Source of the DNA: Cupriavidus necator
GTDB lineage: Bacteria > Pseudomonadota > Gammaproteobacteria > Burkholderiales > Burkholderiaceae
NCBI RefSeq assembly: GCF_013141915.1
Contig: NZ_SROX01000004.1
Location: 124,001-188,000, forward strand
Reading direction: 5' to 3'
DNA length: 64,000 nucleotides
This document shows positions 48,539 through 57,063 of the stretch, one piece after another. A model generated the notes under the pieces. That model worked only from the letters and a program-made list of their open reading frames with translations, did no database searches and was not told the origin of the DNA. The position numbers and the translations under genes were made by a program. The stretch's first letter is position 1, and every line of letters begins with the position of its first letter.

Positions 48539-50080
48539 TTAACGCGCGATTCGGTTTTCGGTTGGCCAGTAGCTGGCCTTGACGGCGCGCTTGAGCAGCT
48601 TGCCGGTTTCGGTTCGCGGCAGCGCCGTGACGAAGTCGACCGAGCGCGGACATTTGATCGTTGAGATCCTGCTGCGGCAAAGCGCGATCAGTTCTTCGGC
48701 CAGGACTGGCGACGCCCGCTCAGGCTCGTGCAGCTGGACCACCGCTTTCACTTCCTCGCCGAACTCGGTATTCGGCACCCCCACCACCGCCACGTCGAAG
48801 ACCTCCGGATGGCTCATCAGCACGTTCTCGGATTCCTGCGGATAGATATTGACGCCGCCCGAGACAATGGTGTTGGCAAGCCGGTCCGTGAGGTAAAGGA
48901 AGCCATCGGCATCGACGTAGCCGACGTCCCCATACGTGGCCCACCCACGGTCGTTATAGACCTGCCGGGTTTTCTCCGGATCATTGTGGTAGGCAAAGCT
49001 CCCGCCGCCAGAAAAGTAGACCACGCCGGTCTGGCCCTGTGGCACTTCATTGCCATCGTCGCCGACGATGTGTACCTGCCCGAACTCGGGCCGTCCGACC
49101 GACCCTTTGTGCGCCAGCCATTCTGCGGAGTCCAGCGAGGTGCGCCCGACCAGTTCGGTACCGCTGTAGAACTCATAGAGGATCGGCCCCCACCAGTCGA
49201 TCATCTGTTGCTTGACTGAGATCGGACATGGCGCGGCGGCGTGGATCGCATAGCGCATGGTGGACAGGTCGAAGCGCTCGCGCTCCGCGGCAGTCAGTCG
49301 CAGCAAGCGCACGAACATGGTCGGCACCCACTGGCTATGGGTCACGCCATAGCGCGCGACCGCATCCAGCGCCGCCAGCGGCTCGAACTTTTCCAACATG
49401 ACCGAGGTGCCTCCGGCGCGCATCGTGGCCATGTTCCAGCGTACCGGGGCAGTGTGATAGAACGGCGCGGTCGACAGATAGACCGTGTCGCGGTCCAGCG
49501 ACTTCCAGCCCAGGCGAGGGTCATCACCGGTGCGGAAGAAAGCGTTGGCGTCTTGCAGTGGACGCTTGATGCCCTTGGGCCTGCCCGTGGTGCCGGACGA
49601 ATATGAGAAGTCAGTCCCCTCTACCGTACGCGGCAAGGTAATATCGGCCGGCATCTGCTCCAGCCACGCTTCGTAGTGGCTGTAGCCCGGCTCGCTCCCA
49701 TCCAGGAGCACCCGCGTGACCCGCAGCGATGCCAGGGCGCCGGGCGAAAGGTCGCCAAGGGTCTGCGCCGAGCAAAACAGTACCCGGGCGCCACAGTCCT
49801 GCACGATATATTCGACCTCGTCGGCTTTCAGGTGACGGCTGATCGTGGTGTAGTACAAGCCGATCCGGTGCGCGGCCCAAAGGATCTCGAAATAGCGGAC
49901 ATGGTTTTCCAGCAGCACGGCAATGCCGTCGCCTTCACGCAGACCGGCAGCCCGCAGTGCGGCAGCGCACCGGCGCGAACGCTGCTCCAGTTCGGCCCAT
50001 GTCACCGCCTGGCCGGACGGCACCATGCGATAGGCAACCCGGTCGGGCGTGGCACGGGCGAATTGCTCGATCACGGACAT
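48539..50080 (-). CDS. Acyl-CoA synthetase, AMP-forming
   Basis: ANL ligase of 513 residues that activates the pathway's carboxylic acid to its CoA thioester. SYSSGTTGRPKGIKRPL is the phosphate-binding motif, followed by EFYSGTEL, GWATYGDVGYVDADGFLYL and the C-terminal TALPRTETGKLLKRAVK with the catalytic Lys. The start follows AAGGAGCCAAG. It lies 13 bases after the MaoC gene and directly before the acyl-CoA dehydrogenase, giving the expected first step. The acid may be aromatic, branched or alicyclic. Confidence 0.92.
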   Translation of the reverse strand: MSVIEQFARATPDRVAYRMVPSGQAVTWAELEQRSRRCAAALRAAGLREGDGIAVLLENHVRYFEILWAAHRIGLYYTTISRHLKADEVEYIVQDCGARVLFCSAQTLGDLSPGALASLRVTRVLLDGSEPGYSHYEAWLEQMPADITLPRTVEGTDFSYSSGTTGRPKGIKRPLQDANAFFRTGDDPRLGWKSLDRDTVYLSTAPFYHTAPVRWNMATMRAGGTSVMLEKFEPLAALDAVARYGVTHSQWVPTMFVRLLRLTAAERERFDLSTMRYAIHAAAPCPISVKQQMIDWWGPILYEFYSGTELVGRTSLDSAEWLAHKGSVGRPEFGQVHIVGDDGNEVPQGQTGVVYFSGGGSFAYHNDPEKTRQVYNDRGWATYGDVGYVDADGFLYLTDRLANTIVSGGVNIYPQESENVLMSHPEVFDVAVVGVPNTEFGEEVKAVVQLHEPERASPVLAEELIALCRSRISTIKCPRSVDFVTALPRTETGKLLKRAVKASYWPTENRIAR

Positions 50081-50093
50081 CTTGGCTCCTTGA

Positions 50094-50966
50094 TTACGGG
50101 TGCAGGCCGGCGACGCCGTGGCTCAGCACCACCACATTGCGCTCGTCGGCGAGCGCACGGAACTGGAACTGCCCTTCGCCCCGCCACATCTCCACGCGCA
50201 GCGTTTCACCCGGCACGAATGGCGATGAAAAGCGCACCGAAAGGCTGGCCAGGCGCGACGGATCCCCACCGCAAGCCTGCTTCAGCAGCGCCCGGCATGC
50301 CATGCCGTAGGTGCAAAGACCATGCAGGATCGGCCGCTCGAAGCCGGCCTGTCGGGCCGCGGCGGGCAGTGCGTGGATGGGATTGCGATCGCCATTGAGG
50401 CGGTACAGCAAGGCCGCTGAGGGCTGGGTCGGCATCGACATGATCATGTCAGGCGCGCGCTCCGGCACCGCGGGCAATGGCTCGAGCGGTGCGTCGCCGG
50501 GCGTGGCGGCGCAGGCAAAGCCACCGTCCGCCCGGCAGAACGACACATGCTCGACCGTCGCCAGCAACTCGCCGCTGGCCTGGTCCTCGATGCGCCGCTC
50601 AGTGACCACCAGCGCGCCCTTGCCGGCGCCCTTGTCCACCACGCGGCTGACGCGCGTCTGGCTGCGTACCGCCCCAGACGCGGCGGGCACTGCAAAAAAG
50701 CGCATCCGGTGTTCGCCGTGCAGGATCTGCATCCAGTCGATGCCCGTACCCGGGTCGCTTGCCCATGCACCCGGCGCGCCGACGGTGGCAAGGAAGGTGG
50801 GCACCACGCTCAGTCCTTCCTCAAAGACAAAGGGCAAGTCCGCCTCGTCCATCGGATCGGTGCCGAAGCCAAGGCTCAGCGCATAGCGAATGCTGTCGTT
50901 CGCCGCATAGCTGGAAACCTGGTCAAAGAACGCCCACGAGCGCAGGCGGTGATAGTCGATGGCCAT
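50094..50966 (-). CDS. MaoC-type enoyl-CoA hydratase (two-hotdog form)
   Basis: A 290-residue hydratase 2-type protein with an N-terminal non-catalytic hotdog and a C-terminal catalytic one. The catalytic motif LLYRLNGDRNPIHALP with Asp and His, then RPILHGLCTYGMACRAL, is intact near residues 190-225. It would hydrate the enoyl-CoA made by the operon's dehydrogenase to a 3-hydroxyacyl-CoA. GGAGG precedes its ATG. It resembles the central domain of eukaryotic peroxisomal multifunctional enzyme 2, whose dehydrogenase domain is matched by the adjacent SDR. Confidence 0.92.
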   Translation of the reverse strand: MAIDYHRLRSWAFFDQVSSYAANDSIRYALSLGFGTDPMDEADLPFVFEEGLSVVPTFLATVGAPGAWASDPGTGIDWMQILHGEHRMRFFAVPAASGAVRSQTRVSRVVDKGAGKGALVVTERRIEDQASGELLATVEHVSFCRADGGFACAATPGDAPLEPLPAVPERAPDMIMSMPTQPSAALLYRLNGDRNPIHALPAAARQAGFERPILHGLCTYGMACRALLKQACGGDPSRLASLSVRFSSPFVPGETLRVEMWRGEGQFQFRALADERNVVVLSHGVAGLHP

Positions 50967-50984
50967 CGCTGCGTACCTCCGTTC

Positions 50985-51899
50985 TCAGACCGGGTCCCAG
51001 GCAAACACGTCGGGCGAGCGCTCCAGCGGCGTGAAGGCGCGCTTCACCGCCGGCACGGCATGTTCGGCAAGGGTCTCCAGCGTCCAGCCTTCGGCGCGAT
51101 GCACTGACGCCACCGGGCGCGGCTGGCTCATGACGATCAGCTCATTGCCGCGCACGGCCAGCACCTGGCCATTGACGTCGGCCGACGCATCGCCGGACAA
51201 GAACGCGGCAACCGGGGCAACCTGCTCTGGCTTCATCGCCTGCATCCGCGCAAGGCGCTTCTGCTCGGCCTCGGTTTCGCTAGGCAGCGTGCCGATCAGG
51301 CGGCTCCATGCGAACGGGGCAATACAGTTGGAACGGACATTGAAGCGGGCCATGTCCAGGGCGATGGATTTCGACAGCGCCACGATGCCAAGCTTGGCCG
51401 CGGCGTAATTGGCCTGCCCAAAATTCCCGACCAAGCCGGTGGTCGAGGTCATGTGGACGTAGGTGCCGCTTTGCTGTTCCTTGAAATAAGGCGCCGCAGC
51501 ACGGCTGACAAAGTAAGCGCCGCCCAGGTGCACATCCAGTACCGCCTGCCATTCGGCGGTGCTCATCTTGTGGAAGATGCGGTCGCGCAGGATGCCGGCG
51601 TTGTTGATCACGCCATCGATGCGGCCAAACTCGCGGATGGCGGTATCGACAATGGCCTGCGCGCTCTCGGCAGTCGCTACCGAATAGGTGTTCGCCGCAG
51701 CCTGCCCGCCGGCTGCCCGGATCTCGTCCACCACCTGCTGGGCTGGTCCGGCATCCCTGCCCTCGCCACTGCCGCTGGAGCCGAGGTCGTTGACGACCAC
51801 CCTGGCGCCCTGCGCGCCGAGCAGCTTGGCAATGGCACGGCCGATGCCATTGCCGGCTCCGGTGACGACGATGACTTTGTCCTTGAAATTGTTTTGCAT
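50985..51899 (-). CDS. Short-chain dehydrogenase, 17-beta-HSD4-like
   Basis: NAD-dependent SDR of 304 residues resembling the dehydrogenase domain of peroxisomal multifunctional enzyme 2. GAGNGIGRAIA binds the cofactor, NNAGILRDRIFHKM and MTSTTGLVGNFGQANYAAAK supply the catalytic Ser, Tyr and Lys. A C-terminal extension of about 50 residues (from PRPVASVHRAEGW) is typical of this group. The gene lies 18 bases before the MaoC gene. The pair would carry out hydration and oxidation of enoyl-CoA intermediates. Confidence 0.92.
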   Translation of the reverse strand: MQNNFKDKVIVVTGAGNGIGRAIAKLLGAQGARVVVNDLGSSGSGEGRDAGPAQQVVDEIRAAGGQAAANTYSVATAESAQAIVDTAIREFGRIDGVINNAGILRDRIFHKMSTAEWQAVLDVHLGGAYFVSRAAAPYFKEQQSGTYVHMTSTTGLVGNFGQANYAAAKLGIVALSKSIALDMARFNVRSNCIAPFAWSRLIGTLPSETEAEQKRLARMQAMKPEQVAPVAAFLSGDASADVNGQVLAVRGNELIVMSQPRPVASVHRAEGWTLETLAEHAVPAVKRAFTPLERSPDVFAWDPV

Positions 51900-51937
51900 G
51901 GCGTTGTCTGCAAAGAAGAGAGTGAAGTTTTTTGCGC

Positions 51938-52924
51938 TTACTCGGGCTTGATGTTCCCGTCCTTGATGACCTGCTCCCAGCGGGCTTTTTCGGCGCGCAC
52001 GAAGCTGTCGAACTGCCGCGTAGACCCGCCCGCCGCCGTACCGCCCTGCTGCGCCAGCTTCTCGCGCAGCGCGGGATCGGCCAGCGCCTTGTTGACGGCA
52101 ACATTCAACGCCTGCACCACCGCGGGCGGCGTCCTGGATGAGACAAAGAGGCCAAGCCAGACCGAAACGTCGAAGTCGCGGTAACCGGATTCGGCCATGG
52201 TCGGCGTATCCGGCAGTTCCGGGGCACGCTGCCTGGTGGTGACGGCAAGCGCGCGCAGCTTGCCGGCGCGCACCAGCGGCAGTGCCGTGATGAGGTTGTC
52301 CACCATGAAATCGACTTGCCCGGCCACCAGGTCGGTCAGGGCCGGCGATGCGCCGCGATAGATCACATCGACGGCGGTAATGCCGGCGCGCTGCTTCAGC
52401 AGGTCCCCGGCGAGATGGCCGGAAGAACCGCTCGTCGACACCGCCATGGACAAGCCGTTGGGGCGCGTCCTGGCATAAGCCGCCAGCTCGGCAATGGTCT
52501 TGACCGGCAGTTTCGGGTTGATCACCACGACGTCCGGCATCGTCAGCACATGCGCCACCGGTGCGAAGTCCTCGAGCTTGTAAGGCAGCTTGTCGTGCAA
52601 GGCGTAGTTGGCCGCATTGGGCCCAAGGCTGCCCATCACCAGGGTGTGGCCGTCCGGTTCCGCACGCAGCATGGCCTGCATCCCGATCACGCCACCCGCG
52701 CCAGGCAGGTTCTCCACAACGACCGGCTGCCCCAGTTGCTCAGACAGCGTCTTGCCGAGCAGGCGGCTGGTCAGGTCGAGGATGCCGCCGGGCGAACTTG
52801 GCGCGATCAGGCGCAACGGACGTTTGGCCTGGAAGGCCTCGGGTGACGAGTTGGCGAATGCAACGCCGGAGGTGGACACGAGAGCAAGGCAGGCTAGCGC
52901 CTGGCAAAGAAAACGCCGCTTCAT
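51938..52924 (-). CDS. Bug-family periplasmic substrate-binding protein (TctC type)
   Basis: Periplasmic receptor of 328 residues. The signal peptide is MKRRFLCQALACLALVSTSG ending near AFANS. The Bug opening PLRLIAPSSPGGILD and SMAVSTSGSSGHLAGD are visible. GGAGACAACCA precedes the ATG. It is the first gene of the long acid-degradation operon, so it probably captures the operon's substrate, with membrane partners encoded elsewhere. It is divergent from the IclR gene across 134 bases. Confidence 0.9.
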   Translation of the reverse strand: MKRRFLCQALACLALVSTSGVAFANSSPEAFQAKRPLRLIAPSSPGGILDLTSRLLGKTLSEQLGQPVVVENLPGAGGVIGMQAMLRAEPDGHTLVMGSLGPNAANYALHDKLPYKLEDFAPVAHVLTMPDVVVINPKLPVKTIAELAAYARTRPNGLSMAVSTSGSSGHLAGDLLKQRAGITAVDVIYRGASPALTDLVAGQVDFMVDNLITALPLVRAGKLRALAVTTRQRAPELPDTPTMAESGYRDFDVSVWLGLFVSSRTPPAVVQALNVAVNKALADPALREKLAQQGGTAAGGSTRQFDSFVRAEKARWEQVIKDGNIKPE

Positions 52925-53058
52925 TGGTTGTCTCCAGTTGTATTTTTTCGGATCACAATGACCGCCACGCGGTCATTTGCGTCCGTTTTTCAAACTCTAC
53001 TGCCGCTTTTGGTACACTGTCAACCTGAAACAAGATGGACGGCTAGGACCCCAGAGAC
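52925..53058. promoter_or_regulatory. Divergent promoter region between the acid-degradation operon and its IclR regulator
   Basis: 134 bases separate the Bug start (minus strand) and the IclR start (plus strand). It contains the AT-richer stretch around 52975-53035 (CCGTTTTTCAAACTCTACTG and TTTTGGTACACTGTCAAC). I see no strong palindrome. IclR regulators usually act from such a divergent interval, so the operon promoter and operator are expected here. Confidence 0.5.
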
Positions 53059-53874
53059 ATGGCTAATACAGAAAACGATGGCTTCGTACGCTCTTTCGCG
53101 CGCGGCTTGGCCGTTATCCAGGCACTCGGGCGCAGCGGCACGCACACGGTGGCCAGCATCACGGCAGTCACCGGCTTGCCCCGAACCGTGGTGCGCCGAA
53201 TCCTCCTCACGCTGTGCGAGCTTGGCTACGCGGCCGAGTCTGAAACGCGGGGCTTTCGCCTGACGCCGAAGATCCTCACCCTCGGCATGACCTACCTGAC
53301 CTCGCTGCCCTTCTGGGGGCACGCGCAGCGCGCCCTGGAAACACTGTGGACGCAGGTGACTGAGTCGTGCGGTATGTGTGTGTTCGATGGGCACGACGCG
53401 GTGTACGTCCTGCGTATTCCGTCGTTCAAGATCCGCTCATTGGGACTAGGTGTGGGCAGCCATGTACCGGCATTCGCCACTGCGCCAGGCCGGGCGGTAC
53501 TGGGCTTCCAGACCGCCGAATTCCTGTCGCAGTTTCTGGATGAGGCCTCGCTGAGGTCGTATACGGACCGCACCGTTCATGACAAGGCGGCATTGCTTGA
53601 AGCCTTCGCCGCCATACGCCGTGATGGCTATGCGTGGGTGGATGGGGAATTCGACCAGCACATTGCGGGCCTGGCAGTACCGGTTCGCGATGAATACCAC
53701 AACGTGGTGGCATCTATCAGCGTCAATCTGCCGTCGGGCGAAGTCACGCGGGAGGAAGCAGTGAAGCGATTCCTGCCCCCATTGCGAGCCGCTGCCGAAC
53801 AGCTGACCGGCCTTGCACCGGCGTTCCTGAATCCTGTCGTGGCCCCCATGCAACGGGAAGCAGCAGCCAATTGA
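53059..53874 (+). CDS. IclR-family transcriptional regulator
   Basis: Regulator of 271 residues. The N-terminal helix-turn-helix lies in ARGLAVIQALGRSGTHTVASITAVTGLPRTVVRRILLTLCELGYAA, and the rest is the IclR ligand domain (GLGVGSHVPAFATAPGRAVL, GYAWVDGEFDQHIAGLAVPV). It is divergent from the operon spanning 44609-52924 and is its most likely regulator. The protein is full length. A decayed gene remnant follows on the opposite strand. Confidence 0.9.
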   Translation: MANTENDGFVRSFARGLAVIQALGRSGTHTVASITAVTGLPRTVVRRILLTLCELGYAAESETRGFRLTPKILTLGMTYLTSLPFWGHAQRALETLWTQVTESCGMCVFDGHDAVYVLRIPSFKIRSLGLGVGSHVPAFATAPGRAVLGFQTAEFLSQFLDEASLRSYTDRTVHDKAALLEAFAAIRRDGYAWVDGEFDQHIAGLAVPVRDEYHNVVASISVNLPSGEVTREEAVKRFLPPLRAAAEQLTGLAPAFLNPVVAPMQREAAAN

Positions 53875-54420
53875 TGTAGCCGTGGCCAAGGTCGCCTGCC
53901 GGTGAACTGCCGGATGCGGCCTTGCCGCAATTGCTCATTATTTTTGGTCTTCACATCCAGGTGCCAGATCACGCCGCCGCGACCGTCGTCGATGAGGTCT
54001 TGCCAGTGATGCCAGCCTCCGCAGCGCCAAAGTACAGGGTCCCGCGGTGTCGAAAACCATGCCCCACGGATGCACGTCGAGTTGTGCGTGGACCGAAAAA
54101 CCCTTGTCGTCGACGTACTTCAAGGTCTGACGGCCCCGGAAGTCGGTGACATAGAGTGCCCGGTCAGGTCCGACGGCGATGCTCTCCAGGAAGGCGGGCG
54201 TCGATTGCTGGGCCACCACCACATCTCGCTTACTGGTGTCGTGGGAGCAACTTTCAAAGCTCAAAAGTGGCGCGCAATGGACTATCCGCGATGCGCACGA
54301 GTAGCTGAGCTTCCAAGTCGCGGATCCCTGGCAGGCGTACTGGCAGATACGCCAGACTTTGATGCAGGCCATCGAGCGGTTAAGCTGAACTGACGTGCAT
54401 CGCCTTGTGGGAGACATCCA
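53875..54420. other. Intergenic region holding a decayed gene
   Basis: 546 bases between the IclR and Ku genes. On the minus strand, about 53940-54225 encodes a recognisable but frame-disrupted propeller-like fragment (see the pseudogene entry). The rest carries no supported gene. The Ku ribosome binding site GGGAGACATCC is at the right edge. Confidence 0.6.
53940..54225 (-). pseudogene. Remnant of a beta-propeller (SMP-30/NHL-like) secreted protein
   Basis: The minus strand encodes FLESIAVGPDRALYVTDFRG and HPWGMVFDTAG in one frame, typical of NHL/SMP-30-type propeller blades. After this, GTLYFGAAEAG lies in a second frame and DDGRGGVIWHLDVKTKN in the third, so at least two frameshifts are needed to join them. 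No start codon with a ribosome binding site precedes the fragment. It is best explained as a broken, truncated gene left by decay. The exact parent family is uncertain. Confidence 0.6.
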
Positions 54421-55314
54421 ATGGCAGCCCGATCCCTCGCCTCCCTCTCGTTATCGTTCGGCCTGGTGTCGATACCCGTCAAGCTCTACACCGCCACCGA
54501 GGCCAGTTCAGCGATCCGCTTCAACCTGTTGAGCAAGGAAGGCTCGCGCGTGAAGCAACAGTACATTTCCGAGCAGACCCAGCAGGTGGTCGATCGGACC
54601 GACATGATCAAGGGCTATGAGTTCGAGAAGGGCCGCTTTGTCACGTTCGCGCCGGACGAACTCAAGGCACTGGAAGAAAGCGCCAGCCACATGGTCGATA
54701 TCGTCGCGTTTATTCCCGAGCGCAGCGTCGATCCGCTGTACTACGACAAGGCCTATTTCATCGCGCCCGACAAGCGCGGTGGCAAGCCCTACAGCCTGCT
54801 GCGCGAGGCCATGTCCAGGACCGGACGCTGCGCCATTGCCAAATGGGCTGCCAAAGGCAAATCGCATATCGTGCAAATCCGCCCGATCGAGGGCGGGCTG
54901 GTATTCCAGCAACTCCTGTTCGCCGACGAAGTGCGCAACATCGCGGAACTGCATATCGAAGAGGCGGCGGTATCCGACGCCGAACTGAAGCTTGCGATCC
55001 AGCTGATCGAGCAGGCCTCGGAAGAGGAATACGATCCGACCCAGTACCAGGATGAAGAAAAGGCCAGGATTCTCGCCGCCATCGACGCGAAAATCGCCGG
55101 CAAGCATATTGTCGCGCCAGAGCCGGTGGAAGCCGATGCCGGCGGCCAGGTCATCGACCTGATGGATGCCTTGCGCGCCAGCCTGTCGAAGAAGGGAATG
55201 CCGGCGGCAAAAGGCAAGTCCGCGCAGACCCCGCCGGCGCGCAAATCCGCCAGGCGGGGCGCGGCGCCATCCGAGCCTGCGCCGATCCGACGCACCGCGA
55301 AGAAATCAGCGTGA
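54421..55314 (+). CDS. ku: Bacterial Ku DNA end-binding protein
   Basis: Homodimeric ring protein of non-homologous end joining, which binds double-strand ends and recruits LigD. The 297-residue protein opens MAARSLASLSLSFGLVSIPVKLYTA, contains KQQYISEQTQQVVDR and KPYSLLREAMSRTGRCAIAKW, and ends in a Lys/Arg/Pro-rich tail ([20 protein letters not shown]) that typically contacts DNA. GGGAGACATCC precedes the ATG. LigD is not in this window. Its stop overlaps the start of an HTH-TPR gene (GTGA), an unusual partner for Ku. Confidence 0.95.
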   Translation: MAARSLASLSLSFGLVSIPVKLYTATEASSAIRFNLLSKEGSRVKQQYISEQTQQVVDRTDMIKGYEFEKGRFVTFAPDELKALEESASHMVDIVAFIPERSVDPLYYDKAYFIAPDKRGGKPYSLLREAMSRTGRCAIAKWAAKGKSHIVQIRPIEGGLVFQQLLFADEVRNIAELHIEEAAVSDAELKLAIQLIEQASEEEYDPTQYQDEEKARILAAIDAKIAGKHIVAPEPVEADAGGQVIDLMDALRASLSKKGMPAAKGKSAQTPPARKSARRGAAPSEPAPIRRTAKKSA

Positions 55315-56135
55315 AGCGCAGCGAAGGCCTGAGCATGCGAGAACTGGAGGCCCGGCTGGGGGTGTCGCGGCGCCTGGTCGCCGGCCTGGTGGCCGCAGGC
55401 CTGGTGACCCCGACACGGGGCCGGCACGGTGAATACGTCTTTTCCTTCCAGGACACGGTGCTGATACGCACGGCGGCTTCCCTGCATCGGGCTCGGATCG
55501 CGCCAGCGCAGATCCTGCGCGCGTTGCGTCACCTCGAACGGCTCAAGCCCAACCGGCATCTGGCGGCAGTCCGCGTTGGGGCTTGCGGCGGCAAGGTATC
55601 CGCCCGGGACCACCATGGCGCCTGGATCATCGAATCGGGCCAGCGGCTCATTGACTTTGAAGCCGGCGAGGACGCGGACCGCAGGGTCACCGAATTCAGA
55701 CGGCAGGAGCCGGCGTACGCCGCAGCGGATGCAGCCCTGGCGCAGGGTCGAGCGATCGAGCCTGTCGATGTCCGGCGCGCGGAGGCAGCGTACCGGCGCG
55801 CGGTGGCACTTTATCCGGGGATGCTGGATGCCTATCTGAATCTCGGCTGCTTGCTCGCCGACCAGCAGCGGCTTGACGAAGCGATCTTGCTCTACGAAGC
55901 CGCACTAACCGCGCTGCCCGACGAGCCCGAACTGCACTTCAATCTCGGCGTCGCGCTCGAGGATACCGGTGCCACCCAGGCCGCGCTGCGTGCCTATGAG
56001 CGCAGCATCGAGCTGGCGCCGGGGGACGCCGACGCACACTACAATGCCGCGCGCCTGCATCAGGAACTCGGCCATATACAGCAGGCGATTCGGCACTTCA
56101 ATCAGTATCGGAAACTCGGACGCCCGGATCGGTGA
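55311..56135 (+). CDS. MerR-like HTH protein with tetratricopeptide repeats
   Basis: A 274-residue protein joining a DNA-binding-like N-terminus to a TPR C-terminus. Residues 1-75 contain the MerR-type helix-turn-helix MRELEARLGVSRRLVAGLVAAGLVTPTRG. About 150-270 are TPR units, such as AEAAYRRAVALYPGMLDAYLNLGCLLADQQRLDEAI and the following ELHFNLGVALEDTG. The GTG start overlaps the Ku stop. I do not know a function; co-translation with Ku suggests a role in regulating or organising end joining (inference). A cysteine-free, metal-site-free HTH argues against metal sensing. Confidence 0.8.
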   Translation: MKRSEGLSMRELEARLGVSRRLVAGLVAAGLVTPTRGRHGEYVFSFQDTVLIRTAASLHRARIAPAQILRALRHLERLKPNRHLAAVRVGACGGKVSARDHHGAWIIESGQRLIDFEAGEDADRRVTEFRRQEPAYAAADAALAQGRAIEPVDVRRAEAAYRRAVALYPGMLDAYLNLGCLLADQQRLDEAILLYEAALTALPDEPELHFNLGVALEDTGATQAALRAYERSIELAPGDADAHYNAARLHQELGHIQQAIRHFNQYRKLGRPDR

Positions 56136-56168
56136 ACGGTTTCTGGCCAAAGAGCCGATTGGGCGGGG

Positions 56169-56876
56169 CTACCGGCCACGTATCGACGGCTTCCGCTCCG
56201 TCCCCGCGCGGATGCCCGCCGCGATAAAAGTCACCAGGTACTCGGACTTGCGCCGCACATCGCCGGCCCTGACCTTGTTTCCGGAGATGCGTTCGATGCG
56301 GGTGTCGAACACGCTCATGACCAGCGCTCCCACGGCGAACAGATAGGCCCAGTGCGCGTAACTCGTGCTGTTGCCGGGCAAGGCCTTGCGGATTGCCTTG
56401 ACGAACTCCATGGCAAAGGGATCGAAGTAGTCGGCAACAATGCCGCGCTCGGCTTCGCGCGGATCGGAGGCCTCGCGTGCGACCAGCTTGGCGTAGGCGA
56501 TGCCGGCGTCCGTATCCTGGATCCGCATCACCGGCTCGACGAACGCCCGCACGATATGCTCGACCGGATCGTCGCCCTCGGCCAGCGGTTCGCGCAGCGC
56601 CGACAGCCGGGCCGCGAACAGCGTCTTGCGCCGGTCGAAGATGGCGCGGTAGAGGTTCCGCTTGGTCTCGAAGTGGTAAACGATCAGCGGCAAACCCACC
56701 TCGGCGGCCGCTGCAATATCGCGCATCGACACGCCGTCGAAGCCGCCTTCGGCAAACAGCCGCTCGGCGGCATCCAGCACCCGTTCGCGCTTGCTTGCTT
56801 CCGGGACCGGCGCTGCTTGCGCCGCTTCCCGCGCACTGTTTCGTGCCGCGCCCGTCGACGCTTGCCTGCCTTTCAT
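56169..56876 (-). CDS. TetR/AcrR-family transcriptional regulator
   Basis: Repressor of 235 residues. The HTH is RVLDAAERLFAEGGFDGVSMRDIAAAAEVGLPLIVYHFETKRNLY (about residues 33-77) and the rest is the ligand domain. The ATG at 56876 follows GCGGAGGCAGC. It is divergent from the MFS/cyclase/fumarylacetoacetase operon, and two perfect 18-base palindromes lie in the 187-base gap, strong evidence for control of both directions. The inducer is presumably the operon's substrate or an intermediate. Confidence 0.92.
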   Translation of the reverse strand: MKGRQASTGAARNSAREAAQAAPVPEASKRERVLDAAERLFAEGGFDGVSMRDIAAAAEVGLPLIVYHFETKRNLYRAIFDRRKTLFAARLSALREPLAEGDDPVEHIVRAFVEPVMRIQDTDAGIAYAKLVAREASDPREAERGIVADYFDPFAMEFVKAIRKALPGNSTSYAHWAYLFAVGALVMSVFDTRIERISGNKVRAGDVRRKSEYLVTFIAAGIRAGTERKPSIRGR

Positions 56877-56960
56877 GCTGCCTCCGCGTGATAGTGGCGC
56901 CATTGTAGCGAACGTCGCTTCGCCTTCCACGTCCCCGAGTTTACCCCAATGCAGGATCAG

Positions 56961-56978
56961 ACTGTACGAGCGTACAGT
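56961..56978. promoter_or_regulatory. TetR operator, copy 1
   Basis: ACTGTACGAGCGTACAGT has perfect 8-base arms (ACTGTACG/CGTACAGT) around a 2-base centre. It lies 85 bases upstream of the TetR start and forms a pair with the copy at 56994. Confidence 0.85.
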
Positions 56979-56993
56979 TCGCTTGAAATCATC

Positions 56994-57011
56994 ACTGTAC
57001 GATCGTACAGT
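56994..57011. promoter_or_regulatory. TetR operator, copy 2
   Basis: ACTGTACGATCGTACAGT is a perfect 18-base palindrome, identical in both arms to copy 1. Start-to-start spacing is 33 bases, about three helical turns, so both can be bound on one DNA face. It lies 53 bases before the MFS start. Confidence 0.87.
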
Positions 57012-57063
57012 CAAAACAACGGGCAATGAATACAGACCAGCCCGCCCAAAAAGGAGACGCATC

